Below, one piece after another: positions 25,464 through 33,571 of a DNA stretch of 64,000 bases. The DNA lies in contig NZ_PDKB01000008.1 of NCBI RefSeq assembly GCF_003316695.1, forward strand, positions 62,001-126,000, written 5' to 3'. Positions within the stretch are counted from its first letter, which is position 1; each line of letters opens with the position of its first letter. The position numbers were made by a program, and so were the translations under genes. The notes under the pieces are model-generated. The model did not search any database. It had not been told where the DNA came from and was given only the letters and a program-made list of their open reading frames with translations. The DNA comes from Aliarcobacter vitoriensis (lineage in GTDB: Bacteria; Campylobacterota; Campylobacteria; Campylobacterales; Arcobacteraceae).

Positions 25464-27568
25464 TTTAATCCAACGCCTATAAATCTTCCTTTTCCATAAG
25501 TTAATTGTCTAAATTCAGCCATTTCTTCAAGAGCAACTATATAACTTTCATCTGTAATATTTTTAACATAAGTATATACATCAAAATCATCAAACAAATA
25601 ACCAATTTTTGCATTTGCAATAGTATAAGAGTCTTGTTTTAAACTATTTTGTGCATTAAAATACATATCTCCTTGATTTCTTATATCAACTCTTCCATAA
25701 AATCCACTATCACCATAATATGAAACTCCAAAATTTGCTGAATGAGAAGGTGTTCTTTCTATTTTATTGTTTTTATTGTTATTGTCACTTGCATCAATAA
25801 AATTTGAGTAAGTTGCTTTCATTATACCAATAGAAGTATCTACTCTCCAATTATTGTTTATATTGTAAGCTAGTTCCAATTCTACTCCTTTAGAATCAGC
25901 TTCTCCCGCATTTGAAGTGTACATCATACCAGTTGTTTTATCAGTGCTATAAACATGAATATCTTTTATATCTAAATAAAATAATGATGTTGCAAATAAA
26001 AGTTTATCATCTAAAAATGACCCTTTTAATCCTACTTCATAGTTCATTGATGTTTGAGCATCAAATCTATTATCTTCTTCATTTCCAGAAGAAGCATAAT
26101 TATTATAACCTCCTGGAAGATAACCTTTTGAGGCAGTCACATAAGTTGTTAGTTTATTATCAAATTTTTTTGAAATAGCAACTTTTGGTAAAAAACTATT
26201 CCAAGTATGCTCTTCATCAAATTGAAAAATTGGATTAGCTGATACATTTATAGGATTGTAATAATAATCTAAGTTCATCTGTTTTTTTATTTTTTGGTAT
26301 CTTCCACCTAGAGTTAATTCATAACTTTCCCCAAAAGGGATAATAACTTGTCCAAAAGCTGCATAAGTAGAACTATCTGCTTGTGATACAGAGTTAAATT
26401 TCACTCCAACTCCAGCACCAAATGGATCTCCTAATAAATACCCTGGATATTCATTACCATAATTGTCGAAATCAAAACTATCTTTTTCAAAATATATTCC
26501 AGTAATGTATCTAAATAGATTATTTTCACCAGCTAGTCTAATTTCTTGAGAAAAATTTTTAGATTTTGCATCTTGGAACATAGACATTCCATCATAACTT
26601 GGATTGTTTCCTAAATCAACATCCCAAGTTCCATCTATATCCATATTTTTATTTGCTGTTATTGATGTCAAAGAATTATTATCATCAAAAGAGTATTCCA
26701 TTTTTAGTGATTGGGCATTTGATTTATTTTTCATATAAGTATCAGTTTCGTAATTTACATCTTTAAAATCTTTTCTTTTAAAATCGTTTATATTTTGTGT
26801 TTGATGAACAGCTCCACCTTCAAAACCATATTTATAATCTTTGTCATTAAAAATATTTAAAGCCATAGTAAAATTATCTGTGGCTTTAAAAGTTAAGTTT
26901 GCATTTAACTGATGAAACTCTTTTCTTGTAGAATCTTTGTCTTGATTTGGATTATGATTTGTTTGCCAACCATCATCTTTTCCAACTTTTCCATTTATTC
27001 CTAAAAAAAGCTTATCAGTAATTACTGCTCCATTTGCATTAAAAGTTGTTTGCATAAAGTTATCTGTACCATATTCTGCTCCAATATGTCCATTTAACTC
27101 ATTTTTATGTTTTTTTGTGATGATGTTTATAACTCCACCAATACTATCTTTTCCATATAATGCACCTTGAGGTCCTCGTAAAATCTCAACTTGTTGTGCA
27201 TTTTGTAAAGATGCATCAAAACCATAAACACTACTATGTGGAACTCCATCTATATAAATAACAACTGGATTATTATTTGTAAAAACAGAAGTGTTTATAC
27301 CTCTAAAATTAACTCTTTCAGAATACATATATGTTGAAGATAGATTTGGTATTTTTTCAATAATATCTGGAACACTTTTTATTGCTTTTTCTTCCATATC
27401 GTTTTCACTAACTACACTTATACTTTGAGGTACATCTTGGATATTTTCTTCCATTTTATTTGCACTTACAGTGATTTCTTCCAAAGTAGTTGTTTTTGAA
27501 TCATTTGCCAAACATATTTGACTGGCAATAAGTGACATAATTGTAAATTTTGATAATGCTTTATACAT
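25451..27568 (-). CDS. TonB-dependent receptor, third of the FyuA-like paralogues
   Basis: A 705-residue outer-membrane receptor. The signal peptide ends near residue 22 (SQICLAND), then a TonB-box-like EEITVSANK and plug words IQDVPQSISVVS, FRGINTSVF and QVEILRGPQGALYGKDSIGG (about 118-137); the barrel ends in FIGVGLKYSF. It is closely similar in wording to the receptor at 20675, so one probably arose by duplication. It starts with ATG behind GGGAG and has no repeat tract. It stands alone on its strand, divergent from the AraC gene at 27686 by 117 bases. The ligand is unknown, probably another ferric siderophore. Confidence 0.9.
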   Translation of the reverse strand: MYKALSKFTIMSLIASQICLANDSKTTTLEEITVSANKMEENIQDVPQSISVVSENDMEEKAIKSVPDIIEKIPNLSSTYMYSERVNFRGINTSVFTNNNPVVIYIDGVPHSSVYGFDASLQNAQQVEILRGPQGALYGKDSIGGVINIITKKHKNELNGHIGAEYGTDNFMQTTFNANGAVITDKLFLGINGKVGKDDGWQTNHNPNQDKDSTRKEFHQLNANLTFKATDNFTMALNIFNDKDYKYGFEGGAVHQTQNINDFKRKDFKDVNYETDTYMKNKSNAQSLKMEYSFDDNNSLTSITANKNMDIDGTWDVDLGNNPSYDGMSMFQDAKSKNFSQEIRLAGENNLFRYITGIYFEKDSFDFDNYGNEYPGYLLGDPFGAGVGVKFNSVSQADSSTYAAFGQVIIPFGESYELTLGGRYQKIKKQMNLDYYYNPINVSANPIFQFDEEHTWNSFLPKVAISKKFDNKLTTYVTASKGYLPGGYNNYASSGNEEDNRFDAQTSMNYEVGLKGSFLDDKLLFATSLFYLDIKDIHVYSTDKTTGMMYTSNAGEADSKGVELELAYNINNNWRVDTSIGIMKATYSNFIDASDNNNKNNKIERTPSHSANFGVSYYGDSGFYGRVDIRNQGDMYFNAQNSLKQDSYTIANAKIGYLFDDFDVYTYVKNITDESYIVALEEMAEFRQLTYGKGRFIGVGLKYSF

Positions 27569-27606
27569 TTTTACTCCCTAAGTTTTATTTTAAAAATATT
27601 ATAATC

Positions 27607-27619
27607 AATACTTAGTATT
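27607..27619. promoter_or_regulatory. Palindrome AATACT-T-AGTATT in receptor/AraC intergenic region
   Basis: Perfect 13-base palindrome, 39 bases upstream of the receptor start. Its centre ACTTAGT is the same as in the TGCAACTTAGTTGCA sites at 8311 and 30727, but the outer bases differ. Confidence 0.35.
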
Positions 27620-27643
27620 ATTAATGCTGATTTTTTTAATTTA

Positions 27644-27675
27644 TTAGTATTAGTTTTTATTCTAGTAGTATTTTA
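27644..27675 (+). promoter_or_regulatory. Direct repeats of TAGTATT type, 21 bases apart, before AraC gene
   Basis: TTAGTATTA at 27644 and GTAGTATTT at 27665 start 21 bases apart; a third TTAGTATTA lies at 27612. The last copy ends directly before the AAAGGA ribosome binding site of the AraC gene. The layout is the same as at 13135-13168 although the sequence differs. Confidence 0.4.
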
Positions 27676-27685
27676 AAGGATAAAT

Positions 27686-28636
27686 ATGTCTTCAAATGAA
27701 ACAATTTTTCAATTTTGTGATAATCAAGGAATGATGTTTCTTCCAAAAGAGAAAGTTGAATTTTCTATTTTTGATAAAAAAGTGGTTGATGATGTCTATT
27801 TTGTAAAAGCAAACCTGACTTTAAAAGATGATATTACAGTTCAATCAAAGTCACAAGTTGATGGAATATTACTTGATTTTAATCTTATTGGAGATGTAAG
27901 TTATAAATCAAAAATCCATAACTACGGCTTTTCAACTTCAAATAATAGAACAGATATAGAACTAATAAAAGAAGAAAGTAGCGAATCAAAAGCAAAAAGG
28001 GGTGAAATAAATAAAATTTCGTTGATTGTAAAAAAAGATTTTTTAGTTAAAAATTTGCCATTGAATAAAAAAAGTGATTATGTTCTAAATGCTTTAGAAA
28101 AAAATAGTTGCCAAGAACTTCTAAAAAGCGAAGCTACAAATTTTTTAACAAATAAGATTTTAAATCAACTTTACCATTTTGATATGTATGAAGGAAATCT
28201 AGGAGATATTTTTTTACAATCAAAAGTTTTAGAGCTTTTGTATTGTGAGTTTTTTGAACTTTTTAAAGAAAAAACAATATCTAAAAATAGTATTGTAAAG
28301 TTTGATGAAAAAGATATACAAGCTTTATATAAAGCAAAAGAGTTGATTTTATCTTTGCAAGAAGATTTTACAATATCAACTTTATCAAAAAAAGTTGCAT
28401 TAAATGAGTTTAAATTAAAAACAGGATTTAAAAAATATTTTAACACCAGTCCTGGAAATTTGATGATTGAACAAAAAATGTTAAAAGCTAAACAACTACT
28501 TGAAACAGGCGAATATAATATAAATGAAGTTTCTATTATTTTAGGATATAAATATCAACAAAGTTTTACGGCTACATTTAATAAATATTTTAGATTTAAT
28601 CCAAAAGAACTTTTAAAAATAAAAAAATATTATTAA
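27686..28636 (+). CDS. AraC-family activator divergent from receptor 25451
   Basis: A 316-residue regulator. The AraC DNA-binding domain fills about 215-314: first helix-turn-helix around ISTLSKKVALNEFKLKTGFK, second around INEVSIILGYKYQQSFTATF, ending NPKELLKIKKYY. The N-terminal effector half is divergent from those of its paralogues at 13173 and 22901, which fits recognition of a different siderophore. It is separated from the receptor gene by 117 bases that hold a palindrome and direct repeats. A perfect 12-base-pair hairpin follows the stop. Confidence 0.87.
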   Translation: MSSNETIFQFCDNQGMMFLPKEKVEFSIFDKKVVDDVYFVKANLTLKDDITVQSKSQVDGILLDFNLIGDVSYKSKIHNYGFSTSNNRTDIELIKEESSESKAKRGEINKISLIVKKDFLVKNLPLNKKSDYVLNALEKNSCQELLKSEATNFLTNKILNQLYHFDMYEGNLGDIFLQSKVLELLYCEFFELFKEKTISKNSIVKFDEKDIQALYKAKELILSLQEDFTISTLSKKVALNEFKLKTGFKKYFNTSPGNLMIEQKMLKAKQLLETGEYNINEVSIILGYKYQQSFTATFNKYFRFNPKELLKIKKYY

Positions 28637-28662
28637 ATATCTCGTAATTATACGAGATATTT
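28635..28662. terminator. Bidirectional terminator between AraC and receptor genes
   Basis: Perfect inverted repeat AAATATCTCGTA / TACGAGATATTT, 12 base pairs with an ATTA loop, exactly between the convergent ends of the AraC gene (28636) and the receptor gene (28667). Flanks are A- and T-rich on both sides, so it can serve both strands. Confidence 0.6.
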
Positions 28663-28666
28663 ATAT

Positions 28667-30667
28667 TTAAAATTCATATTTTAAAGCAACTCTATAATCT
28701 CTTCCCATTTCATGTCTATATTCACCCATTCTATCAAGTGTTGTATGTTTTCCATAATCTTTATTTGTTAGGTTATTTATAGTAGCAAAAAGTGTTAAAT
28801 TTTTTAAGACTTGATATTTTGCATTGATATTATGAGTTGTATAACCACTTCTTATTAAAGGGTCATTTATTCCAGAAACAGCATTTAAAGTATAATCTAG
28901 TACCAGATTATTTATAGGTTCAATTCCAATATTCCAAATAAAATTTTCACTATCGTAAGCTCCAACTCTTCTTAAAGTGATTGATTCATCAACTCCTGCC
29001 ACTAAACCTGAGTCATCATTTATAGTATTTGTTTTGATTTTTGTATATCCTAAACTTGTAGAGAAAATATCATAAGAATAAGATAGTTTTAATTCATAAC
29101 CTTTAGATTCAAATTCACTAGAACTATTAAAAATATCAACTAAAGTTCTTCCTCCTTCTCCACTTCCACCATTTGTAGCTTTTGCAATTATTAAATCTTT
29201 AATTTCAGTTTTAAATAAATTTGCATTAAAAACTAAATAATCATCAGATAATAAAAGACTATTTTTATCATATTTATATCCAACTTCATATCTTTTAGAT
29301 TTTTCAGCATCAAGTTTTGATGAGTATTTTGTATCTTTTTTGATTTGTGTCATCCAAGTAAAAGGAATAATCCCATTCATTCTACTACTTTGCCCATAAT
29401 TTGCATATATTAAAGAGTTAGAAGTTATTTCATAATCAAGTCCAATATTTGGGGAAAAAGTATCATCACTAGCTTTTCCAAACCCAGTTTCAAATTCATA
29501 ATCATCAAATCTTAATCCATAATCAATACCTAAAGACCCAATTGAAGTTCTATTTTGTATAAATAAAGCTTGATTTTGCGATTTTACAGGAGAATATTTT
29601 GTAATTGCCTTATCTAAATTATGTGGATCAAAGCTTCCTTTTCCATCTTCTTTTTGAAGTTCTGCACCAACAGAAACTCTGTTTTGAGATTTTGCTATGT
29701 CAAAATCAAAGTGATTTTGAATTTTTAACCCAAAAGCATCATTTTTGTACTCTTTATGATTTGTTTCTCTATCAATTTTTACTTCACTAAAATTTAAATT
29801 TGTTTCTAAATTTATTAAATTATTTGGATTATAGTTGTGATTTAAAGCATAATTTGTTGTTGTCATTATGATTTTTTCAAGCAGTGTTGGATCAGTAGCC
29901 AATCCAACATCGCTTCCAGCTCTTCCCCACTGATAGATTCCACTATTTTCATTTTGGCTAATAGTTGTTCTTAAATCATTATCTTTTACATCTAATAAAC
30001 TTAATTTAAATAGATAATCTCTATCTTTATACCCAGTTGCTAAAACTTTATTTCCAGCTCCATTTTCATAATTTTTGCTATTTACTCCACCGATAGTTAT
30101 ATAAGTTCCTAAATGTTCATTAAAAACTTGATAGGCTGTTGCATTTCCAAGTTTTTGTTCGGCATTTGTGTTATATCCTACTTTAAAAATGGCTCCATAA
30201 TTTTTATCACCTTTTACAAAATCTTGTGCATCTTTTGTAGTCATATTTATGCTTCCTCCTAGTGCTCCACCTTTTGAGGCATCAGGAGATGTTTTAATAT
30301 TTACAACTTTTAGTAAATCTGGATTAACACCAAGTTCATTTCCTCTATGTTGGAACATATTTTTACCTTGTTTTGCTCCATCTAAAGATATATTAAAGTT
30401 TGAACTTTCTAAACCTCTTATATAGATTCTTTGTGCATTTTTAGCACCACCACCAGTGTCAGTTGAAGAGTTGTTTTCGAATAAATCAAAAAAAGAATTT
30501 GCTTGATTTTGTTCAGTTTTTGCTAAATTTACATCAATAGAATTTGTTTTTATTTCTTTATTCTCTTGTACTTTAATCTCGTTAAGAACAGTTGTTTGTC
30601 CAAATAATATGCAAGGTAATATAGCATAAGATAAAGAGATAATTTTTCTAGGTTTATTTGTTTTCAT
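28667..30667 (-). CDS. TonB-dependent receptor next to Ni/Co efflux genes
   Basis: A 666-residue outer-membrane receptor. ATG 30667 follows AAGGA and begins a clear signal peptide (MKTNKPRKI to LFGQ); the frame is open 14 codons further up, but that start would lie in the operator palindromes. The plug has FFDLFENN, YIRGLESSNF, SLDGAKQGKNMFQHRGN and GALGGSINMTT, a wording closer to heme/enterobactin receptors (HmuR, CfrA types) than to the three FyuA-like receptors here. The barrel ends in RVALKYEF. Upstream are two palindromes shared with the receptor at 6139. The neighbouring dmeR/dmeF genes suggest a metal link, but the substrate is open. Confidence 0.88.
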   Translation of the reverse strand: MKTNKPRKIISLSYAILPCILFGQTTVLNEIKVQENKEIKTNSIDVNLAKTEQNQANSFFDLFENNSSTDTGGGAKNAQRIYIRGLESSNFNISLDGAKQGKNMFQHRGNELGVNPDLLKVVNIKTSPDASKGGALGGSINMTTKDAQDFVKGDKNYGAIFKVGYNTNAEQKLGNATAYQVFNEHLGTYITIGGVNSKNYENGAGNKVLATGYKDRDYLFKLSLLDVKDNDLRTTISQNENSGIYQWGRAGSDVGLATDPTLLEKIIMTTTNYALNHNYNPNNLINLETNLNFSEVKIDRETNHKEYKNDAFGLKIQNHFDFDIAKSQNRVSVGAELQKEDGKGSFDPHNLDKAITKYSPVKSQNQALFIQNRTSIGSLGIDYGLRFDDYEFETGFGKASDDTFSPNIGLDYEITSNSLIYANYGQSSRMNGIIPFTWMTQIKKDTKYSSKLDAEKSKRYEVGYKYDKNSLLLSDDYLVFNANLFKTEIKDLIIAKATNGGSGEGGRTLVDIFNSSSEFESKGYELKLSYSYDIFSTSLGYTKIKTNTINDDSGLVAGVDESITLRRVGAYDSENFIWNIGIEPINNLVLDYTLNAVSGINDPLIRSGYTTHNINAKYQVLKNLTLFATINNLTNKDYGKHTTLDRMGEYRHEMGRDYRVALKYEF

Positions 30668-30693
30668 AATTTTCCTTTTATAAGATAAATTAA

Positions 30694-30708
30694 TGCAACT
30701 AGGTTGCA
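30694..30708. promoter_or_regulatory. Palindrome TGCAAC-TAG-GTTGCA upstream of receptor 28667
   Basis: Inverted repeat with 6-base arms and a 3-base centre, 27 bases before the receptor ATG. One base pair of the inner arm deviates from the perfect copies at 8311 and 30727. Confidence 0.55.
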
Positions 30709-30726
30709 AATGTGAATAATATTATT

Positions 30727-30743
30727 ATGCAACTTAGTTGCAT
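30727..30743. promoter_or_regulatory. Palindrome ATGCAACT-T-AGTTGCAT upstream of receptor 28667
   Basis: Perfect 17-base odd palindrome; its inner 15 bases are identical to the site at 8311-8325. Centre-to-centre distance to the site at 30694 is 34 bases, about three helical turns. Likely operator. Confidence 0.6.
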
Positions 30744-30786
30744 CTTAAGAATAAAGAAATAATATTTATTTAAGTTTGAATATTAT

Positions 30787-30806
30787 ACTATACCCCCCTA
30801 TGATAT
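30787..30806 (+). promoter_or_regulatory. RcnR/CsoR-type operator with C6 tract before the DmeR-like gene
   Basis: The sequence ACTATACCCCCCTATGATAT has a six-C tract flanked by ATA and TAT. RcnR-type repressors bind a G/C tract with AT-rich inverted flanks. It lies about 30 bases before the ATG of the regulator gene, where the promoter would be, so it fits autorepression of the dmeR-dmeF pair. Confidence 0.6.
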
Positions 30807-30830
30807 ATTATAGATTAAATAGGAGAAAAA

Positions 30831-31130
30831 ATGGCATATTGTTGTGATGTAGAACGAAAGAAACTTCAAAATAGAATAAATAGAATTCACGGTCAAGTTC
30901 ATTCATTGAAAAATAGATTTAATGATGAAAATTTAAAGTTGGAAGATGATCCTTATGAAATAATTAGACAATTAACTGCAATTAAAGGTGCTGTAAATGG
31001 TATGATAAACTCATATATTGAACATTTTGCAAAAGGTCATATGATAGAAAATATTAAAAATGGTAATTCTGCTGATGCAGAAGCACAAATTGATAATTTA
31101 CTTGAAATTATTAAAGTATATGGAAAATAA
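30831..31130 (+). CDS. RcnR/CsoR-family metal-sensing repressor, DmeR-like
   Basis: A 99-residue helical DNA-binding protein of the DUF156 family. The core RINRIHGQVHSLKNRF (about 15-30) and IIRQLTAIKGAVNGMI (about 44-59) fit the RcnR/CsoR pattern. The usual metal-binding cysteine before the second helix is missing: where RcnR has Cys-Ala-Ala, this protein has Pro-Tyr-Glu at residues 41-43. It has a Cys-Cys pair at residues 4-5 and His at 20, 24, 65 and 70 instead, so the metal site must be built differently. Ten bases separate it from the CDF transporter gene, as in dmeRF operons for Ni/Co resistance. A strong AGGAG lies before its ATG. Confidence 0.85.
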   Translation: MAYCCDVERKKLQNRINRIHGQVHSLKNRFNDENLKLEDDPYEIIRQLTAIKGAVNGMINSYIEHFAKGHMIENIKNGNSADAEAQIDNLLEIIKVYGK

Positions 31131-31140
31131 AGGATAAAAA

Positions 31141-32202
31141 ATGGCAAGTTGTAAATTTGGTTTAAATGATCATAAACCATTTTTAGGTAAAGAATCTGAC
31201 CATCATCACCATGATGATGAACATAAACACAATTTAGCAAATACTAATTCAAAACAAAACTTGGAACAAAAGTTTATTTTTAGTGCAAAAAAAAAGCAAG
31301 ATAGTCATTCTCATACACATACTAATTGTGGGCATGATCATGGAATAGGGGGGCATACACATGACCATAGAGGAACTGATAAAAAAGTTTTAAAGTGGGC
31401 CTTAGGAATTACACTTATTACAATGTTTTTAGAGTTTTTTTATGGATTTTTATCAAACTCTTTAGCACTTATTTCAGACGCAATTCATATGTTTACACAC
31501 TCTTTTGCTTTGATTGTCTCACTTATTGCGATAATTTTAGCAAGTAAAGTTGCACCAATTTCTAAAACATTTGGATATTATAGAGTTGAAGTAATAGCTG
31601 CTTTTATAAATGGAATTACTATTATTTTATCAATAATATGGATTGTTTATGAAGCTTATGAGAGATTTATTGAACCTCAAACAATAGATATAAAAACTGC
31701 TATGTTAGTTGCAATAATAGGGCTTGTTGTAAATATTGTTACTGGAATTATCTTGATGCAAGGTGATAAGAATAATATCAATCTAAAATCAGCATTTGTG
31801 CATATGCTAACAGATGCTTTATCTTCAGTTGCAATTATTATAGGTTATATTGTTATTTATTATACTTCTTGGTATTTTGTAGATGTTCTTTTAGCTTTGT
31901 TAGTTTCTATTGTAATTTTAAAATGGGCTATTGATATTTTAAAAGTTTCTGTAAATACACTACTTGAGAGTTCACCAGTTGATATAAAAGAAGTTCAAGA
32001 ATATATCGAAAAAAATGAAAAGGTACTGGAACTTCATGATATTCATATTTGGGAAATAACTCAAGATATGTATAATATGACAGCTCATGTAAAAATAGAT
32101 AAAAAAGATTTGGATAACTATGAAGAGATATTGAATAAAATAAATCATAATTTAAAAGAAAAGTTTAAAATAGTTCATACAACTTTTCAGTTTGAATGGT
32201 AG
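31141..32202 (+). CDS. dmeF: Cation diffusion facilitator, DmeF-like Ni/Co exporter
   Basis: An inner-membrane metal/proton antiporter of 353 residues. The N-terminal cytoplasmic part is very rich in histidine (a DHHHH cluster near 20-24 and HSHTHTNCGHDH near 57-68). Six membrane helices follow; helix 2 has SDAIHMFTHSFAL, with His where most zinc exporters have Asp, and helix 5 has HMLTDALSS. The C-terminal ferredoxin-like domain holds LHDIHIWEI near 297-305. The His-rich N-terminus, helix-2 variant and RcnR-type partner fit DmeF, which exports cobalt and nickel. Zinc cannot be excluded. Six G occur in a row at 31348-31353 inside the His-rich region. Confidence 0.82.
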   Translation: MASCKFGLNDHKPFLGKESDHHHHDDEHKHNLANTNSKQNLEQKFIFSAKKKQDSHSHTHTNCGHDHGIGGHTHDHRGTDKKVLKWALGITLITMFLEFFYGFLSNSLALISDAIHMFTHSFALIVSLIAIILASKVAPISKTFGYYRVEVIAAFINGITIILSIIWIVYEAYERFIEPQTIDIKTAMLVAIIGLVVNIVTGIILMQGDKNNINLKSAFVHMLTDALSSVAIIIGYIVIYYTSWYFVDVLLALLVSIVILKWAIDILKVSVNTLLESSPVDIKEVQEYIEKNEKVLELHDIHIWEITQDMYNMTAHVKIDKKDLDNYEEILNKINHNLKEKFKIVHTTFQFEW

Positions 32203-32223
32203 CTTTTTTTTGTTAAACTTTGA

Positions 32224-32229
32224 TATAAT
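32224..32229 (+). promoter_or_regulatory. Minus-10 box before serS
   Basis: TATAAT preceded by TTTGA lies 28 bases before the serS ATG, in the 54-base gap after dmeF. It fits the extended minus-10 promoters of this phylum, which need little minus-35 sequence. Confidence 0.45.
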
Positions 32230-32256
32230 CGCCCAAAATTTAAATAAAGAGTTAAT

Positions 32257-33498
32257 ATGATAGATATAAAATTACTTCAAAAAGATTTTGATTATGTAGT
32301 AACATCTTTGAAAAAAAAAGGTGTTGATGATGAACTTTTAAATAGTTTAAAAGCATTGGCACAAAAAACAAAAGATAAAAGACAAGCTATGGAAGAGGTT
32401 ACAGCTGAACAAAATATTTTATCAAAAGAGTTTGGAAGATATAAAAAAGAAAATCTTGATATTAGTGAACTTCAAGAAAAAATAAATGGCTTAAAAACTA
32501 CAAAACAAAGCCTTGAAGATGAGGTAAGAATTTTAGAAGAAGAACTAAACTCAATAATTTTAGGAGTACCAAATCTTCCTGATGAAAATGTTCCTTTTGG
32601 AGTTGATGAAGATGAAAATGTTATTTTAGAAGTAATTGGAAATAAACCAAATTTCACTTTTGAACCAAAAGAGCATTGGGATCTATCTTGCGATTGGCTA
32701 GATTTTCAAAGAGGTGTAAAATTAGCAAAATCAAGATTTACCGCTATTAAAGGTGATGGGGCTAGATTAGAGCGAGCTTTGATAAATTATATGCTGGATT
32801 TTAATAGACAAAGAGGTTTTAATGAGTGGTATGTTCCATTTATGGCAAATTCAAATACACTTCAAGGAACAGGGCAACTTCCAAAATTTGCTGATGATTT
32901 ATTTAAAATTGAAGGCGAAGATTTATACTTAATCCCAACTGCTGAAGTAAGTCTTACAAATTTATATAATGATGAGATTATTGATATTAGTGAATTACCG
33001 CTTCTTCTTACTTCATACACTCCTTGTTTTAGAAAAGAAGCAGGAAGTGCAGGGCGAGATACAAGAGGACTTATAAGACAACATCAGTTTGATAAAGTTG
33101 AAATGGTTGCGATTACTTCACAAGAACAATCAAATGAGATTTTTGAAAGAATGGTACAGTGTGCAAGTGATTTATTAACTTCTTTAGGACTTTGTCACCA
33201 AAAAGTACAACTTTGTAGTGGAGATTTAGGATTTAGTGCAGCAGTTACTATTGATTTAGAAGTTTGGCTTCCTGGACAAAATAAATTTAGAGAAATTTCT
33301 TCTATTTCAAATACAAGAGATTTTCAAGCTAGACGTGCAAAAATAAGATACAAAGAAGATAAAAAGAATATTTTAGCTCATACATTAAATGGTTCAAGTT
33401 TAGCAGTTGGACGAACATTATTAGCTATTATGGAAAATTACCAAAATGAAGATGGAAGTGTAAACATTCCAGAAGTATTAAAACCATATATGAAATAA
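32257..33498 (+). CDS. serS: Seryl-tRNA synthetase
   Basis: This class II synthetase charges tRNA-Ser and tRNA-Sec in the cytoplasm. The 413-residue protein begins with a coiled-coil arm (about 25-100) that contacts the tRNA. Class II motif 2 is seen as [21 protein letters not shown] (about 259-279, shown in part by its AGRDTRGL core) and motif 3 as [14 protein letters not shown] near 382-395. Length is normal. It has its own probable promoter and a hairpin after the stop, so it stands alone between dmeF and a structured intergenic region. Confidence 0.97.
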   Translation: MIDIKLLQKDFDYVVTSLKKKGVDDELLNSLKALAQKTKDKRQAMEEVTAEQNILSKEFGRYKKENLDISELQEKINGLKTTKQSLEDEVRILEEELNSIILGVPNLPDENVPFGVDEDENVILEVIGNKPNFTFEPKEHWDLSCDWLDFQRGVKLAKSRFTAIKGDGARLERALINYMLDFNRQRGFNEWYVPFMANSNTLQGTGQLPKFADDLFKIEGEDLYLIPTAEVSLTNLYNDEIIDISELPLLLTSYTPCFRKEAGSAGRDTRGLIRQHQFDKVEMVAITSQEQSNEIFERMVQCASDLLTSLGLCHQKVQLCSGDLGFSAAVTIDLEVWLPGQNKFREISSISNTRDFQARRAKIRYKEDKKNILAHTLNGSSLAVGRTLLAIMENYQNEDGSVNIPEVLKPYMK

Positions 33499-33499
33499 A

Positions 33500-33522
33500 C
33501 TATTGAGATAAAATCTCAATAG
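33500..33522 (+). terminator. Hairpin directly after serS
   Basis: Perfect 10-base-pair inverted repeat CTATTGAGAT / ATCTCAATAG with an AAA loop, two bases after the serS stop. No T-run follows on the plus strand, so termination would be weak; it may protect the mRNA end. Confidence 0.45.
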
Positions 33523-33571
33523 CTAAAAAATATCCAAATAAATCATAAAACTTTAAAACTAAAAATAACTA

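Noticed and set aside
30667-30709. Longer start of the receptor at 28667
   Set aside because: The extra 14 codons cover an operator palindrome and would hide the signal peptide; ATG 30667 has AAGGA at the right distance.
31348-31353. Six G in a row inside the His-rich part of dmeF, as a phase-variation tract
   Set aside because: The tract is short compared with the eight or more G typical of Campylobacter contingency genes, the gene is in frame, and the run is explained by two glycine codons after an ATA.
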